Notes under the pieces: generated by a model
Database searches by the model: none
What the model was told of the DNA's origin: nothing
What the model saw: only the letters and a program-made list of their open reading frames with translations
Translations under genes and position numbers: made by a program
Part shown: in pieces, positions 33,288 to 42,605 of the stretch
Numbering within the stretch: the first letter of the stretch is position 1
Layout of the letters: every line of letters begins with the position of its first letter
NCBI GenBank assembly: GCA_002343445.1
Contig: DDSP01000059.1
Span: forward strand, 73,894 to 120,782
DNA from: Chthonomonas sp. UBA2387
GTDB lineage: Bacteria; Armatimonadota; Fimbriimonadia; Fimbriimonadales; Fimbriimonadaceae
Length of the DNA: 46,889 bases
Reading direction: 5' to 3'

Positions 33288-34562
33288 GTGAAGCCCCTTC
33301 GCAGGTCCTTCTCGGTGTTCGCGTGTCTCTTCGCGCTCGGTGCTGCGGCCCTTGCCCAGCAAACGCCCCCCGAAACGAGCACGCCCCCGGCAACCCCGCC
33401 GCTCACCACCTTGACCGCAGACCAGCGCAAGGAAGTCCTGGACAGCATCTCGACCTTCGTTTCGACCCGCGCGTTCGTGCCGGGCGTGGATTTCGCACGT
33501 TGGAACGAGTTCGTCGAGAAGCGACGGGAGAGTATCGAGGCTTCGGACACGGTCTCGACGTTCTCCCGAGAGGTGAACCGAGCCCTTCGCGAGTTTGGGT
33601 TCAGTCACATCAACCTGCGTACACCGTCGGCTTCGGCGAACCGACGTTCGGGGTCGGCGGTCGTGCTTGGCCTTTCGACTCGCCCCGTCGAAGACGGATT
33701 GGAGGTCACCGCTGTGGTCGCCAACAGCCCCGCTGCCGACGCCGGGTTCAAGGTGGGCGACATCGTCCTCGAAGTCAACGGCACCAAGCCCACCTCTGCG
33801 GAGTCGCTGCGCCCTGAAGAGGGCCAGACGGTGGCCGTCAAGGTCAAGCGCCCGACAGGCGAGCAGGTCGAGGTCTCGATGCAGGCCCGGCGCATGGCGA
33901 CCGCCCGCGAGGACACGCTGACCTGGCCCGAGAAGAACGTGGCGCTCCTCAAGATCCACAGCTTCAGCAACGGATACGACCAGCGCAAGATCGAAAACCA
34001 CCTCGATGTGGCAGCCAAGGCCGAACTGCTGATCCTCGACCTTCGGTCCAACGGGGGCGGCGCGACGACGAACATGAACCACCTGCTGAGCCTGTTGCTG
34101 CCCGATGCGACCCCCTTCGGCGTGTTTGTCAACCGTCGCATGGCCGATCAGTTCAAGGAAGCCACCAAGAAGGACCCCACCGATCCCGTCGAGATCGCCA
34201 AGTGGTCGGAGCGCAAGACACAGACCCGCAAGCGCTCGCTGGAGCCGTTCAAGGGCAAAGTCGTCGTGTTGGTGAACCGAGGTTCGGCCAGCGCTTCGGA
34301 GATCGTGGCGTGCGCTCTGCGTGAGCACAAGGCTGCCCCGCTCATCGGCCAGCGCACCGCTGGAGCGGTGTTGGCCTCCGTTTACGGACGGCTGCCCCAC
34401 GGCTTCGAGCTTCAGTACCCCGTGAGCGACTACGTGAGCATGCCCGCCGGCATTCGCATCGAGGGCAACCCGCTTCAGCCCGATATCGAGGCCCTACCCA
34501 ACCGGGACTTGGACGAAGGGATCGCCAAGGCGATCGAGTGGTTCAAGAACCCGATCGGCTAA
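33288..34562 (+). CDS. Exported S41-family peptidase with PDZ domain
   Basis: 424 aa. Signal peptide (about 1-24, ending AALAQ). PDZ domain (about 110-200; VVANSPAADAGFKVGDIVLEVNG). S41 catalytic domain (about 210-410) with LDLRSNGGG near 253 and the nucleophile segment GSASASEI near 333. The CtpA-type Lys (GKxTxGKG) is absent: here it is GQRTAGAV, as in the Tricorn/other S41 branches, where different residues act. A protein-quality-control role is inference. GTG 33288, 34 bp after the hydrolase stop; the next start, ATG 34616, is in the AT-rich insert. Confidence 0.87.
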   Translation: MKPLRRSFSVFACLFALGAAALAQQTPPETSTPPATPPLTTLTADQRKEVLDSISTFVSTRAFVPGVDFARWNEFVEKRRESIEASDTVSTFSREVNRALREFGFSHINLRTPSASANRRSGSAVVLGLSTRPVEDGLEVTAVVANSPAADAGFKVGDIVLEVNGTKPTSAESLRPEEGQTVAVKVKRPTGEQVEVSMQARRMATAREDTLTWPEKNVALLKIHSFSNGYDQRKIENHLDVAAKAELLILDLRSNGGGATTNMNHLLSLLLPDATPFGVFVNRRMADQFKEATKKDPTDPVEIAKWSERKTQTRKRSLEPFKGKVVVLVNRGSASASEIVACALREHKAAPLIGQRTAGAVLASVYGRLPHGFELQYPVSDYVSMPAGIRIEGNPLQPDIEALPNRDLDEGIAKAIEWFKNPIG

Positions 34563-34615
34563 ACGTCACTACGCAAATCAACCCATTCGCTGGGCAAGCC
34601 GCTCCATTAACACCG

Positions 34616-36604
34616 ATGTTGCACCACCCTGACTTCCGACCAATCTTCGGATTTTGGCTATCAGTACTAAACAGAGACCTTCCCGATCTCTTGGAGCCTG
34701 CGGGGCCAGACTACCAAATCCCATCACCATTCACCGCAAATGTCGACACCGACGGTCGACTCTCTCTAGAACCCCAACCCAGGGTTTTGAACATCGATTC
34801 TGTCTCAATCCCTAGTCTTCGAAGCTTCCTGCGAAGGCACTTCGGCTTCCCCGAGGGGGAAGTTCTACGCTATTCGCTCTCGGGCGGACCAGATCGCGAA
34901 CACTCATTCGCTGAAATGAAGTTGGTCGAATGCATCAACATATACGACCGAGCATTCCACAATATCATCCCCGAGACAGCCACCGACGACCTCGCTCTCT
35001 GTCGCAGTGCGCATGATTACGCATTGCAGTCGGGCGCCGCATTGCTCTTTCTAGACTCATCGAGCAATCCCTCCTCCTCATGGAACGTTTGGTATTCCCG
35101 CCTGAAGCGGCCAGTCAGCCTTTCCGGCTTTTCTGGATTCATCGAACTTGAGATCCTACACGAGCCAGACCGGGAGCCGGGACGCACCTATCTAGGTTGG
35201 GAGTTGCTTGTTGACCGTAACGCTCCTCACCACTTGCCGATTCCTAGTTCATTGATTCGCACACCGGTCCCTCAGGCTCATGTTGCTTACTTATTCGCCC
35301 TTTATCCAGTACTGGAACAATTCTACCCGCTCGAGATCAATCAACCTTCCTTGCTCCTGGATTGGCTGCCCCATTGCGCGTCGGGTATTCCTGCTGGCTA
35401 TCCGATAAGAGCTGGCCTTGGGGACGTTACGTTCATGATGGTCCCCTCATCCGATATTGATCTAGACGCAGCCGATTTCGTGGAAGGATCGGAGACTGAA
35501 GGATCAGACCGTCTCTTGTTTCTGAACCACGATTGGGCGTCTGAGTTTCGCACACAGATTCTAGACAATTCGACATTAGATGCAGACATTCCTAACGGGC
35601 CATGCCACATCTCTGGCCGACTTCTCATAGAGAATGTCTTAAGAGACCCCCTTAGAAGGCGCCCTGTCATCACAGTTGCCGAACCATTGGCTGGCAGCAA
35701 TGATACTGTTGAGACGGGACCAGTCTCGCTACTCACGAAATTGCTTGTTGACCGTCTGGGGGTCTACGCAGATGTCGTCATATTGAATGGGCACGTGCAA
35801 GAGTGGATTTTGCGCCACTATGGCAAGCAATTGCCAGTTCTCGACGGTCCTGTCGCCATCTGGCTTCCGGGGAGTGCCGCTATCGTTTTGGGTGATCTAC
35901 TCCAAGATACAGCGGACGAGATCGTCGAGCGTGCGTTCCAATCTCTTCTGCCTGCTCTGGCAGCGGTACCTGCGCCATGGCGTACGGATTTTCTGAGGCG
36001 ATTTGCCTCTGCCCCATCGGAGCTGGAGTTGCTCCTTGAAACGGTTTTTCAAGAGCGTGATGAACTTGCGCGGCGTTCTCAAGACCAACAAATTGAACTT
36101 GAAATCTACAGGGCAGACAATGAGCTTCTCCACCATCAGCTATCCGAATCCAAACTCAATCCGAGTTCTCTTCGCCAAGGTGAACTATGGGGAACTGAGC
36201 CTGTTAAGCTCTATTATGTCCTTAGGGAGCTACGCCATCCAGAAGTTGAAATCACAAGAAAAGCGCTTTCGTCTGCAAATAAGCACCCATTCGGGGACGT
36301 AAAGAAGACTCAACTTGCGTTGAGGGCAGCTCTTGAACAGGTCACTGCTCGAAACTGGGGTTGGTTCAAGGACCAGCAACAGGGCGATGGCTGGAAGTAC
36401 TCTCCAAGAGAGTCTGAAGCCACGATGAATCGGGTGGGCGACCAGAGACCGAATGGGCAGTTTGGCCCGGCGGAGCGACACTTCACTATCGCGCGGAACA
36501 GTGATCGTTGCGTGCAGATCTATATCGAATTGGACAAGTCTGTGGGGTTGATGCGGATTCTGTACTGTGGAAAGCACTTGGAGCACGGTAACAAACGTCG
36601 CTGA
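34616..36604 (+). CDS. Large unrecognised protein, AT-rich and probably acquired
   Basis: 662 aa from ATG 34616; the open frame extends back to GTG 34538 inside the peptidase gene, which is not credible. Base use is clearly AT-richer than the neighbours, with many A- and T-ending codons. No signal peptide or membrane helix. About 1-460 is globular and unrecognised; about 470-560 is predominantly helical, with a coiled-coil-like stretch around ETVFQERDELARRSQD; the C-terminus (about 600-662) is a compact domain with RHFTIARNSDRCVQIYIELD and ILYCGKHLE. It sits alone between a peptidase and a convergent signalling gene. A defence or accessory role is only a guess. Confidence 0.8.
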   Translation: MLHHPDFRPIFGFWLSVLNRDLPDLLEPAGPDYQIPSPFTANVDTDGRLSLEPQPRVLNIDSVSIPSLRSFLRRHFGFPEGEVLRYSLSGGPDREHSFAEMKLVECINIYDRAFHNIIPETATDDLALCRSAHDYALQSGAALLFLDSSSNPSSSWNVWYSRLKRPVSLSGFSGFIELEILHEPDREPGRTYLGWELLVDRNAPHHLPIPSSLIRTPVPQAHVAYLFALYPVLEQFYPLEINQPSLLLDWLPHCASGIPAGYPIRAGLGDVTFMMVPSSDIDLDAADFVEGSETEGSDRLLFLNHDWASEFRTQILDNSTLDADIPNGPCHISGRLLIENVLRDPLRRRPVITVAEPLAGSNDTVETGPVSLLTKLLVDRLGVYADVVILNGHVQEWILRHYGKQLPVLDGPVAIWLPGSAAIVLGDLLQDTADEIVERAFQSLLPALAAVPAPWRTDFLRRFASAPSELELLLETVFQERDELARRSQDQQIELEIYRADNELLHHQLSESKLNPSSLRQGELWGTEPVKLYYVLRELRHPEVEITRKALSSANKHPFGDVKKTQLALRAALEQVTARNWGWFKDQQQGDGWKYSPRESEATMNRVGDQRPNGQFGPAERHFTIARNSDRCVQIYIELDKSVGLMRILYCGKHLEHGNKRR

Positions 36605-36653
36605 GTTCTGTTTTTCGGGAGTGCTCTCCGCAAGTGGCAGAGGCTGGTCCCTT

Positions 36654-38798
36654 CTAAGCCGCGCGTTTGGTCGAGTGCAGCTTGCGCATCATCCGCACGA
36701 ACGCGGGGGCAAGCGACGGGTCGAACTGGGTTCCAGCGCAGCGCTCGATCTCGGCCAGCGCCACTTCGGTATCCAATCCCTTGCGATAGGGTCGGTCGCT
36801 GGTCATCGCATCGAAGGTGTCCGCCAGGGCCAGATAGCGCGCGATGAGGGGGATATTCTCGCCGGCCAGGCCATCCGGGTAACCGCGCCCATCCCACCGC
36901 TCGTGGTGGTGGCGCACGCCCGGCAACATGGACGCCAACTGCGGCACGCGCTTGACGATCACTTCGCCGAGGACCGGGTGCGTTTCCATGACGGCTCGCT
37001 CTTCGTCGGTCAGCCGGCCCGGCTTGGTCAGGATGGCGTCGGGCACGCCGATCTTGCCCACATCGTGGAGCGTGCCGGTTGCGTGGATCAATTCGACCAT
37101 GTCCTCGGTCATGCCGGTCTCGCGCGCCAGATCCGAAGCGTATTCGGCGACGCGTTGGCTGTGCCCCTTGGTGTAGGCGTCCTTGGCGTCAACTGCTGCG
37201 GCGAGGGCCTGGATGGCCACGAAGCTGCCATCGCCGGTCAGGAGTTGGCTCAGACGGAACGGGTCGGACTCTCCGTCGGATTGGAGCGAGTCGAACCGGC
37301 AGACCGTGTTGCGTCCGAGTTGCTTGGCGCGGGAGAGAGCCAGCTCTGCGGCTAGGACGAGGCCTTCGCTCTCGATCACCGTCGGGCCGATGGCGGCACA
37401 GCCGACGCTGAAGGTGGCGGTGTAGCCCGTTTTGGCCGAGAGCTTTTGGAACGCGGCGCGCAACGTTTCGGCCAACTGCTCGGCAAACGGCAGTTCGACG
37501 TTGGGGAGGATGACGGCAAACTCGTCGCCACCGTACCGGCTGACGATCGCCGAACCGGGCACCGTGTCCTGGATCAGGCTCGCCATGGACTGGAGCAGTC
37601 CGTCGCCGGCGCCGTGTCCGAAGCCTTCGTTGTACTTGGAGAAGCGGTCGAGGTCGATGAGGAGCAGCGAGAGCGCGTCGCCCGCCTCGGCGCAGCGGGG
37701 GCACTCCTGCGAGAGGCGTTCGCGGAACTTGCGGTGGTTCAGCAGGCCGGTGAGCAAGTCGCGGTCGATGAGGCCGAGCAGTCGCTCCTGGCTCTCTCGC
37801 ATCGAGCGCGTCATCTCGTTGAACGAGGATTGCAGCAAGCCCAGTTCGTCCGTTCTTGTCACGGGAATGGTCTCGGGCCACTCGCCCGCCCGCAGCTGCT
37901 TGGCCGCGGCGACGACGTGTTCGAGGGGCGTCGAGACGCCCTTGGCGATGCGCCTTCCTGCGGCGAGCGCCGCCACCACGCCGACTCCAAAGAGCAACAG
38001 CAGGCCGACGCGGAAGGGACCGTAGACGCTTTGCGCCTCGGCGTGCGAACGCAGCGTGATCATGCCCAGCACTTCCCCGGCGTCGGAGTTTGGCAGCGGC
38101 GTCCACTGGGCGTAGAACAACTGATGGCCCACTTCGAGCAGTTCGGGCCGCAAGCGTTCCGCTTCCAGCACCTTGGGCGTTTCCATCGAGGCGGCGAACA
38201 CGCGCGAACCCTGCAGGAACGCGACATCCACGCCCAAGACCTGCTTCAGGCGTCCGGCGAGGACGTTGTCGATCTCTTTGTAGGCCGAAATCGTCGCTTG
38301 TGTGAACCCCTGACGCATGTAGGGCACGACGACCAAGAGGTAGGCCTTACCTGCGCGGGCCGTGATGGCCGTATGCTCTGCCCCCATCAGGGCGCTCTCG
38401 ACACCGGCAACGCTGGCGTCTTCGGGGCGGATCGAGCCCGACCAAGCCGTGTATCGGCCCACACTGTCGGTGATGAGCAGGCCATCCAGCTTGAGCTGGT
38501 CGCGCAAGTCCGAGGCGTAGACGTGCCGCGTCTCGGTGGCTGCCGGATCGTCGCTCAGACTCGCGATGACCTCCGGGCCGCTTGTGAACGCCAGCAGTTG
38601 GATCTGCGACCGCATGCGGTGGCTCTCGTCTTCGATCATCTGGCCCAACAACTTGCCGTTGCGCTCGATGTCCTGCCGAACCTGACGGTCGACCTCGTTG
38701 TTGGTCAGCATCGCGAGCGCGGCGAAGATCAGCACGGACAACCCGGCCACTGAGCCGGCGATGACCGCCATGAGTTTGTGTCGCAGCGCCAGCTTCAT
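36654..38798 (-). CDS. GGDEF plus HD-GYP c-di-GMP turnover protein with sensor
   Basis: 714 aa. TM helix at about 12-33, a periplasmic sensor (about 35-255), a second TM helix (about 255-275), HAMP (about 280-335), GGDEF (about 345-505) and HD-GYP (about 520-705). The diguanylate cyclase signature YGGDEF is intact near 422, without a visible inhibitory RxxD just before it. The phosphodiesterase has HDVGKIG near 577 and HHHERWDGRGYP near 630, both intact. So it can potentially make and degrade c-di-GMP, with one output favoured by the sensor. It starts 3 bp after the cupredoxin stop, so it is the third gene of that operon. Confidence 0.93.
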   Translation of the reverse strand: MKLALRHKLMAVIAGSVAGLSVLIFAALAMLTNNEVDRQVRQDIERNGKLLGQMIEDESHRMRSQIQLLAFTSGPEVIASLSDDPAATETRHVYASDLRDQLKLDGLLITDSVGRYTAWSGSIRPEDASVAGVESALMGAEHTAITARAGKAYLLVVVPYMRQGFTQATISAYKEIDNVLAGRLKQVLGVDVAFLQGSRVFAASMETPKVLEAERLRPELLEVGHQLFYAQWTPLPNSDAGEVLGMITLRSHAEAQSVYGPFRVGLLLLFGVGVVAALAAGRRIAKGVSTPLEHVVAAAKQLRAGEWPETIPVTRTDELGLLQSSFNEMTRSMRESQERLLGLIDRDLLTGLLNHRKFRERLSQECPRCAEAGDALSLLLIDLDRFSKYNEGFGHGAGDGLLQSMASLIQDTVPGSAIVSRYGGDEFAVILPNVELPFAEQLAETLRAAFQKLSAKTGYTATFSVGCAAIGPTVIESEGLVLAAELALSRAKQLGRNTVCRFDSLQSDGESDPFRLSQLLTGDGSFVAIQALAAAVDAKDAYTKGHSQRVAEYASDLARETGMTEDMVELIHATGTLHDVGKIGVPDAILTKPGRLTDEERAVMETHPVLGEVIVKRVPQLASMLPGVRHHHERWDGRGYPDGLAGENIPLIARYLALADTFDAMTSDRPYRKGLDTEVALAEIERCAGTQFDPSLAPAFVRMMRKLHSTKRAA

Positions 38799-38801
38799 CG
38801 C

Positions 38802-39374
38802 TTACCTTTTGCGCACCTCGAGGTCGAACTTGAGCACGCCGCTCGCCGGAACCTCCACCTTGTGCGTGGCCACCGCGCCGGATTCGTGCCACGCCTTCAG
38901 CGTGTAGGTTCCGGGCGGGACTTTCTCGACTTTGTAGGTGCCGTTCTTGGCGCTCACATCGTAATGGTTGGTCTCGACCACCAGGATGAATGCGCTCATT
39001 TCGGCGTGGATGCGGCAAAGCATGCGCGCCAGTCCGGGCTTGTCGAACTTGAACGACTTGGACTGGCCTCGGGCGTAGGTGCCCAGGTCCACGACCTTCT
39101 CGTTGAACGTGAAGTAGACGTTGTGGTGGAGCGTGTCGCTGTTCGGGAAGGTCACCGAACTGCCCACGGGAACGACCATCACATGGGGCACAAACGTGCG
39201 CTCTCGCTGGTCCATGCGCCTGTTCAGCGCCGTGGCCGAGCCGGGGCCCTCGATCGTGATCGCCACATTCGCCACGGGCTTGCCGTTCAACGTGACGGTG
39301 CCGGCGACGTCCCCAGCGCTCGCCACCGAGGCGAGGGTCAGCGATGCGAGGCAGGCAAGGTTGCGCTTGGTCAT
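38802..39374 (-). CDS. Exported cupredoxin-like copper protein with C-terminal beta domain
   Basis: 190 aa. Signal peptide (residues 1-20, ending VASAG). Early segment GTVTLNGKPVANVAI is a carboxypeptidase-regulatory-like beta fold. Then a blue-copper pattern: His in DTLHHNVYF near 84, and Cys, His and Met in MLCRIHAEM near 117-125, the four-ligand arrangement of plastocyanin-type sites. The end (VPPGTYTLKAWHE) is again beta-sandwich. Likely a periplasmic electron carrier or copper-bound sensor ligand. Second gene of a three-gene operon: 3 bp after the porin-like gene, 3 bp before the GGDEF/HD-GYP gene. Confidence 0.85.
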   Translation of the reverse strand: MTKRNLACLASLTLASVASAGDVAGTVTLNGKPVANVAITIEGPGSATALNRRMDQRERTFVPHVMVVPVGSSVTFPNSDTLHHNVYFTFNEKVVDLGTYARGQSKSFKFDKPGLARMLCRIHAEMSAFILVVETNHYDVSAKNGTYKVEKVPPGTYTLKAWHESGAVATHKVEVPASGVLKFDLEVRKR

Positions 39375-39377
39375 GGG

Positions 39378-40325
39378 TTAGAACCGAACGAACGTGATGA
39401 CTTGGAAGCTCCAACCTCGATTGTTGGCGCCAGGGCCCGTCTTGCTTCCCCAACTGTAGTTGGCTTCCAGAATGAGGTCCCGTGTGAGCGTGTACTTGGC
39501 TCCGGTCGTGGCGAGCATGGCCTGATCGCCGCTCGGGCCACGGAAGCCCTCGTGCCGCGCCAGCAAGGTGACCTTACGGTCGAACTTCGGGAACACGTAG
39601 AGGTCCAGGTAGTGGCCTCGAGGCTTGGCGTTGCCGACATCGCCCCAGAGGTACTCGCCCTTGACCTGATAGCCGGGCTCGGTGAGGAGGAAGTCGACGT
39701 CGTAGAGTTGGGTCCGATCGGCGCGGTTCGCAGCGGACTTGGAGAGCGAGTTCAGGCCGACGATCGTCGGGCCGAGCGGGATCTCGAGCCGTGCGACCAC
39801 GTGATCCATCGTGCGGGGGCCCCATTGGAACGGCTTAGGGCTCTCGTCGAGCACGCCCGCTTGGAGCCGGCCGACGCCCTCAATGGGGAACGAAGCGTCC
39901 ATGCCCGTGGTCAGCCCGTTGGCCGTGAGTTGGGGGCTGGTGCGAACGCGGATGATGGGGTTGCGGACGAACCCGCTGTACCACTCGGTCCAGTCGCCGT
40001 AGCCGAACGCCTTGCGAAACCTGCCGAACCGGAAGTCGCTGTCGCCGGTGGAGTACTTGACGAAGTTCTCGTCCAGCATCTCGGTCACCGGGTCGAAGAA
40101 CGCGCCGTTCATCGTCCAGTAGCCGGCGGTGACGGACCACATGGGCGAGAGGTGCAGGGTTCCCAGCGCCCACCACGAGCGGTGGCGGATGCGGTCGGTC
40201 TCCTGGTTCGGGATGGACCAGAGGTAGTGCTCCAGCACGCCCGTGAACCTCGGGTATTCCTCTTGCGCGGACGCCGCGACGGGCGCCAATGCGAGCCAGA
40301 CAGGCAAAAAGCGGCGAAACTTCAC
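39378..40325 (-). CDS. Outer-membrane beta-barrel (porin-like) protein
   Basis: 315 aa. Signal peptide (residues 1-20, ending AASAQ). The remainder alternates hydrophobic and polar residues in many short strands with aromatic girdle residues, and ends in VITFVRF, a C-terminal Phe typical for BAM-dependent barrels. This implies a diderm cell. Family not identified. Starts at GTG 40325 and is the first gene of the operon with the cupredoxin and the GGDEF/HD-GYP protein; a shared role in sensing a redox or metal-dependent surface signal is inference. Confidence 0.78.
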   Translation of the reverse strand: MKFRRFLPVWLALAPVAASAQEEYPRFTGVLEHYLWSIPNQETDRIRHRSWWALGTLHLSPMWSVTAGYWTMNGAFFDPVTEMLDENFVKYSTGDSDFRFGRFRKAFGYGDWTEWYSGFVRNPIIRVRTSPQLTANGLTTGMDASFPIEGVGRLQAGVLDESPKPFQWGPRTMDHVVARLEIPLGPTIVGLNSLSKSAANRADRTQLYDVDFLLTEPGYQVKGEYLWGDVGNAKPRGHYLDLYVFPKFDRKVTLLARHEGFRGPSGDQAMLATTGAKYTLTRDLILEANYSWGSKTGPGANNRGWSFQVITFVRF

Positions 40326-40486
40326 TTCTAACGCGAAGTATCGGAAGGTGACGCCCCATCTTTACAACCGAGATTTCCGCAACTCTCGACCTTGGGCCCT
40401 CTGTACGCTTCGGCGCAACATTCGACGCGCCCGAACGTCTCTTCTTTGGCGGCGGGTTGGTAGGCTCGCGCCAGAGGTAAACGCGG

Positions 40487-41956
40487 ATGATCTGGCTCTC
40501 CATTCTCGGCGGTCTTGCGACCGGTCAACTGGCTTCCAACACGGAACTCACCATCTACAACCAGGGCTTCGCCCTTGTCAAGGAGGCTCGCGAGCTATCG
40601 CTTTCGGCGGGCCGGCAGTCTTTGGCCATCGAGGACGTGGCCGCCCTCATCGAAACGAACAGCGTGGGCGTGCGGCTGATCGGCGGGACGCCGTTCCAGG
40701 TGCTCGAGCAGAACTACCAGTTCGACCTGATTTCGGTTCAGGCGATCCTGAACAAGGCGATCGGCAAGAAGGTCACGTTCAACCGCGTCTACCCCGATGG
40801 CTCGAAGGAGCGCATCTCGGGCACGCTGGTGAGCAGCCCGACTTCCATCGTGAACCCCGGCGTCTCGGACCCGAACGCGGGCTACAACTGGGGTTCGTAC
40901 GGCATGCCCGGCGGTTCGACGATGACCTACAACGGGATGGTCGTGCGGACCGACGACGGGCGCATTTTGCTCAACCCCACCGGCGAGATCGAGGTCGCCG
41001 AGATTCCCGAGGGCCTGATCAGCAAGCCCACGCTCATGTGGGAGATCGAGGCGGCGCGCGCGGGCCGATCCAACGTGGAGCTGAGCTACCTCACCAACGG
41101 CGTCACGTGGAATTCGGACTACGTCCTGACCATCGTCGAGGACGGACCGGGCGCCATGCAGGGCTGGGTGACGCTGAGCAACCAGAGCGGGCGGACCTAC
41201 GCCGACGCCACGCTGAAGCTGCTGGCGGGCGACGTGAACCGGGTGCAGCCGCCGCGACCGGGTGTTGCGCGCGGAGGATTCGGCGGCGCGGCCATGGACA
41301 TGTCGTTGGGCAAGCAGTTCGAGCAAGAATCGCTGTTCGAGTACCACCTGTACACGCTGCAACGCAAGACAACGGTGCGCGACAAGGAGACCAAGCAGGT
41401 GTCGCTGCTGGCCAGCAACCAGGTGAAGACCACCAAGAAGCTGATCCTCGACCCCCTGCGCTCGGTGGGCATGTACTATCCCGGCGAAGGCGAGGTGGGC
41501 ACGGGCGAACTCAAACCGCAAGTGCGCGTGGAGTTCGAGAACACCGAGGCGAACGGCCTGGGCATCCCGCTGCCGAAGGGCAAGGTGAAGGTCTACCAAC
41601 GCGACAAGAGCGGCTCGGTGCAGATGATCGGGGAGGACTCGATCGACCATACGCCCAAGAACGAGAAGCTCTCGCTGGTCGTGGGCCGCTCGTTCGACAT
41701 TCGGGCGGACCGGTTGCGCTCCAACTTCGAGCGGCTCGGGCCTCGGATGGTGCGCGAGTCGTTCTCCATCGAGATTCGGAATCGGAAGGACGTTCCCGAG
41801 ACGGTGCACCTGTACGAGCGCCGCTGGGGCGACTGGACGGTCACTCGGTCGAGCATGGACTATGCGAAGCTGGATTCCAACACGATGGAGTTCGTGGTGA
41901 CGCTCGGCGCGGGTGAGTCGAAGACGGTGACGTACACGGTGGAGACGAAGTGGTGA
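40487..41956 (+). CDS. DUF4139-domain protein
   Basis: 489 aa. Hydrophobic N-terminus (MIWLSILGGLATGQLAS) as a signal peptide. Then LTIYNQGFALVKEAR, which is the hallmark start of DUF4139 proteins, followed by beta-rich repeats, a Gly/Ala-rich linker (about 263-275) and a late DUF4139 core (LRSVGMYYPGEGEVG near 323, VGRSFDIRADRLR near 402). Family function is unknown; members are envelope proteins. Divergent from the porin operon across a 161-bp gap. ATG 40487 with AGAGGTAAA upstream. Confidence 0.82.
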   Translation: MIWLSILGGLATGQLASNTELTIYNQGFALVKEARELSLSAGRQSLAIEDVAALIETNSVGVRLIGGTPFQVLEQNYQFDLISVQAILNKAIGKKVTFNRVYPDGSKERISGTLVSSPTSIVNPGVSDPNAGYNWGSYGMPGGSTMTYNGMVVRTDDGRILLNPTGEIEVAEIPEGLISKPTLMWEIEAARAGRSNVELSYLTNGVTWNSDYVLTIVEDGPGAMQGWVTLSNQSGRTYADATLKLLAGDVNRVQPPRPGVARGGFGGAAMDMSLGKQFEQESLFEYHLYTLQRKTTVRDKETKQVSLLASNQVKTTKKLILDPLRSVGMYYPGEGEVGTGELKPQVRVEFENTEANGLGIPLPKGKVKVYQRDKSGSVQMIGEDSIDHTPKNEKLSLVVGRSFDIRADRLRSNFERLGPRMVRESFSIEIRNRKDVPETVHLYERRWGDWTVTRSSMDYAKLDSNTMEFVVTLGAGESKTVTYTVETKW

Positions 41957-42110
41957 GGGCTCAGTCGGTTCAATGAGGGCTTGCTGCGCCCCTTCAGTGC
42001 CCCGGCGACCAATTCGCGGCACGGTCTCCGACGGAAACAGTCGCGACAAGCACCCTTGCGGTGCAGAGCGTCAGCCACCCCTTGTGCCCCCTGTCTATGC
42101 CGTGATTGAC
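41957..42110. other. Gap between convergent genes, nothing clear
   Basis: 154 bp with a weak GCACC-CTTGC-GGTGC hairpin near 42050. No gene. Confidence 0.4.
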
Positions 42111-42605
42111 TTACTTGAACCCCGCTTGATTAAGCCGTCGAAGCAGGGCGGAAACAAGCCCCAAGTGATCCAGGCAGAGGTTGGGGTCATCAACGATGGA
42201 GTGCTCGTGGCCTCTCGGATTACGGATTCCTACCATCGTGCCAGCAAAGAGGTATTTGTACCCTTCCTGCTCGTTTCTTTCAGATTCTGAGGCTAGCGCC
42301 GTGAGCTTGATCAGCGGCGATGTTTCGTTAAACGCCGCCATCATTCTCGCCTTGCCAGCCTTGGTTCCGGGGGCGTGCTTGCCAACGAAGTCATCCAGGA
42401 ATTTGCACGCCTCAAACGTTGCCTCGGCAAAATGCCCGTCATCAAACAGTCTGCGAACCTTATCCGGCAGATCAGAGTGAATGTTCCTTGACTCAAACGG
42501 ATGCGGCTCGTCACTCGTCCCTGGCAAAGAGAGCATCGTTGACCCCGGCAAGGCCAGTCGATGCACCGAGCGCACAATCCTCTCGAACAGCTTGAGGCTA
42601 TCCAC
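42111..42605 (-). CDS. TIGR02391-type (Ymh-like) HEPN-like protein
   Basis: 164 aa. Seen: FEACKFLDDFVGKHAP near residue 85, KARMMAAF near 105, and near the end VGIRNPRGHEHS, an R-x4-H motif of the kind that forms the catalytic site in HEPN ribonucleases. The order (helical, A-K-F-L...M-AAF...RNPxxH...L..LS) fits the TIGR02391 family, whose members occur in genomic accessory regions. RNase activity is inferred from the motif. GTG 42605 overlaps the DUF5343 stop by 8 nt; TTG 42611 is the alternative, with a 14-nt overlap. Translationally coupled to its partner. Slightly AT-richer than the neighbourhood. Confidence 0.75.
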   Translation of the reverse strand: MDSLKLFERIVRSVHRLALPGSTMLSLPGTSDEPHPFESRNIHSDLPDKVRRLFDDGHFAEATFEACKFLDDFVGKHAPGTKAGKARMMAAFNETSPLIKLTALASESERNEQEGYKYLFAGTMVGIRNPRGHEHSIVDDPNLCLDHLGLVSALLRRLNQAGFK

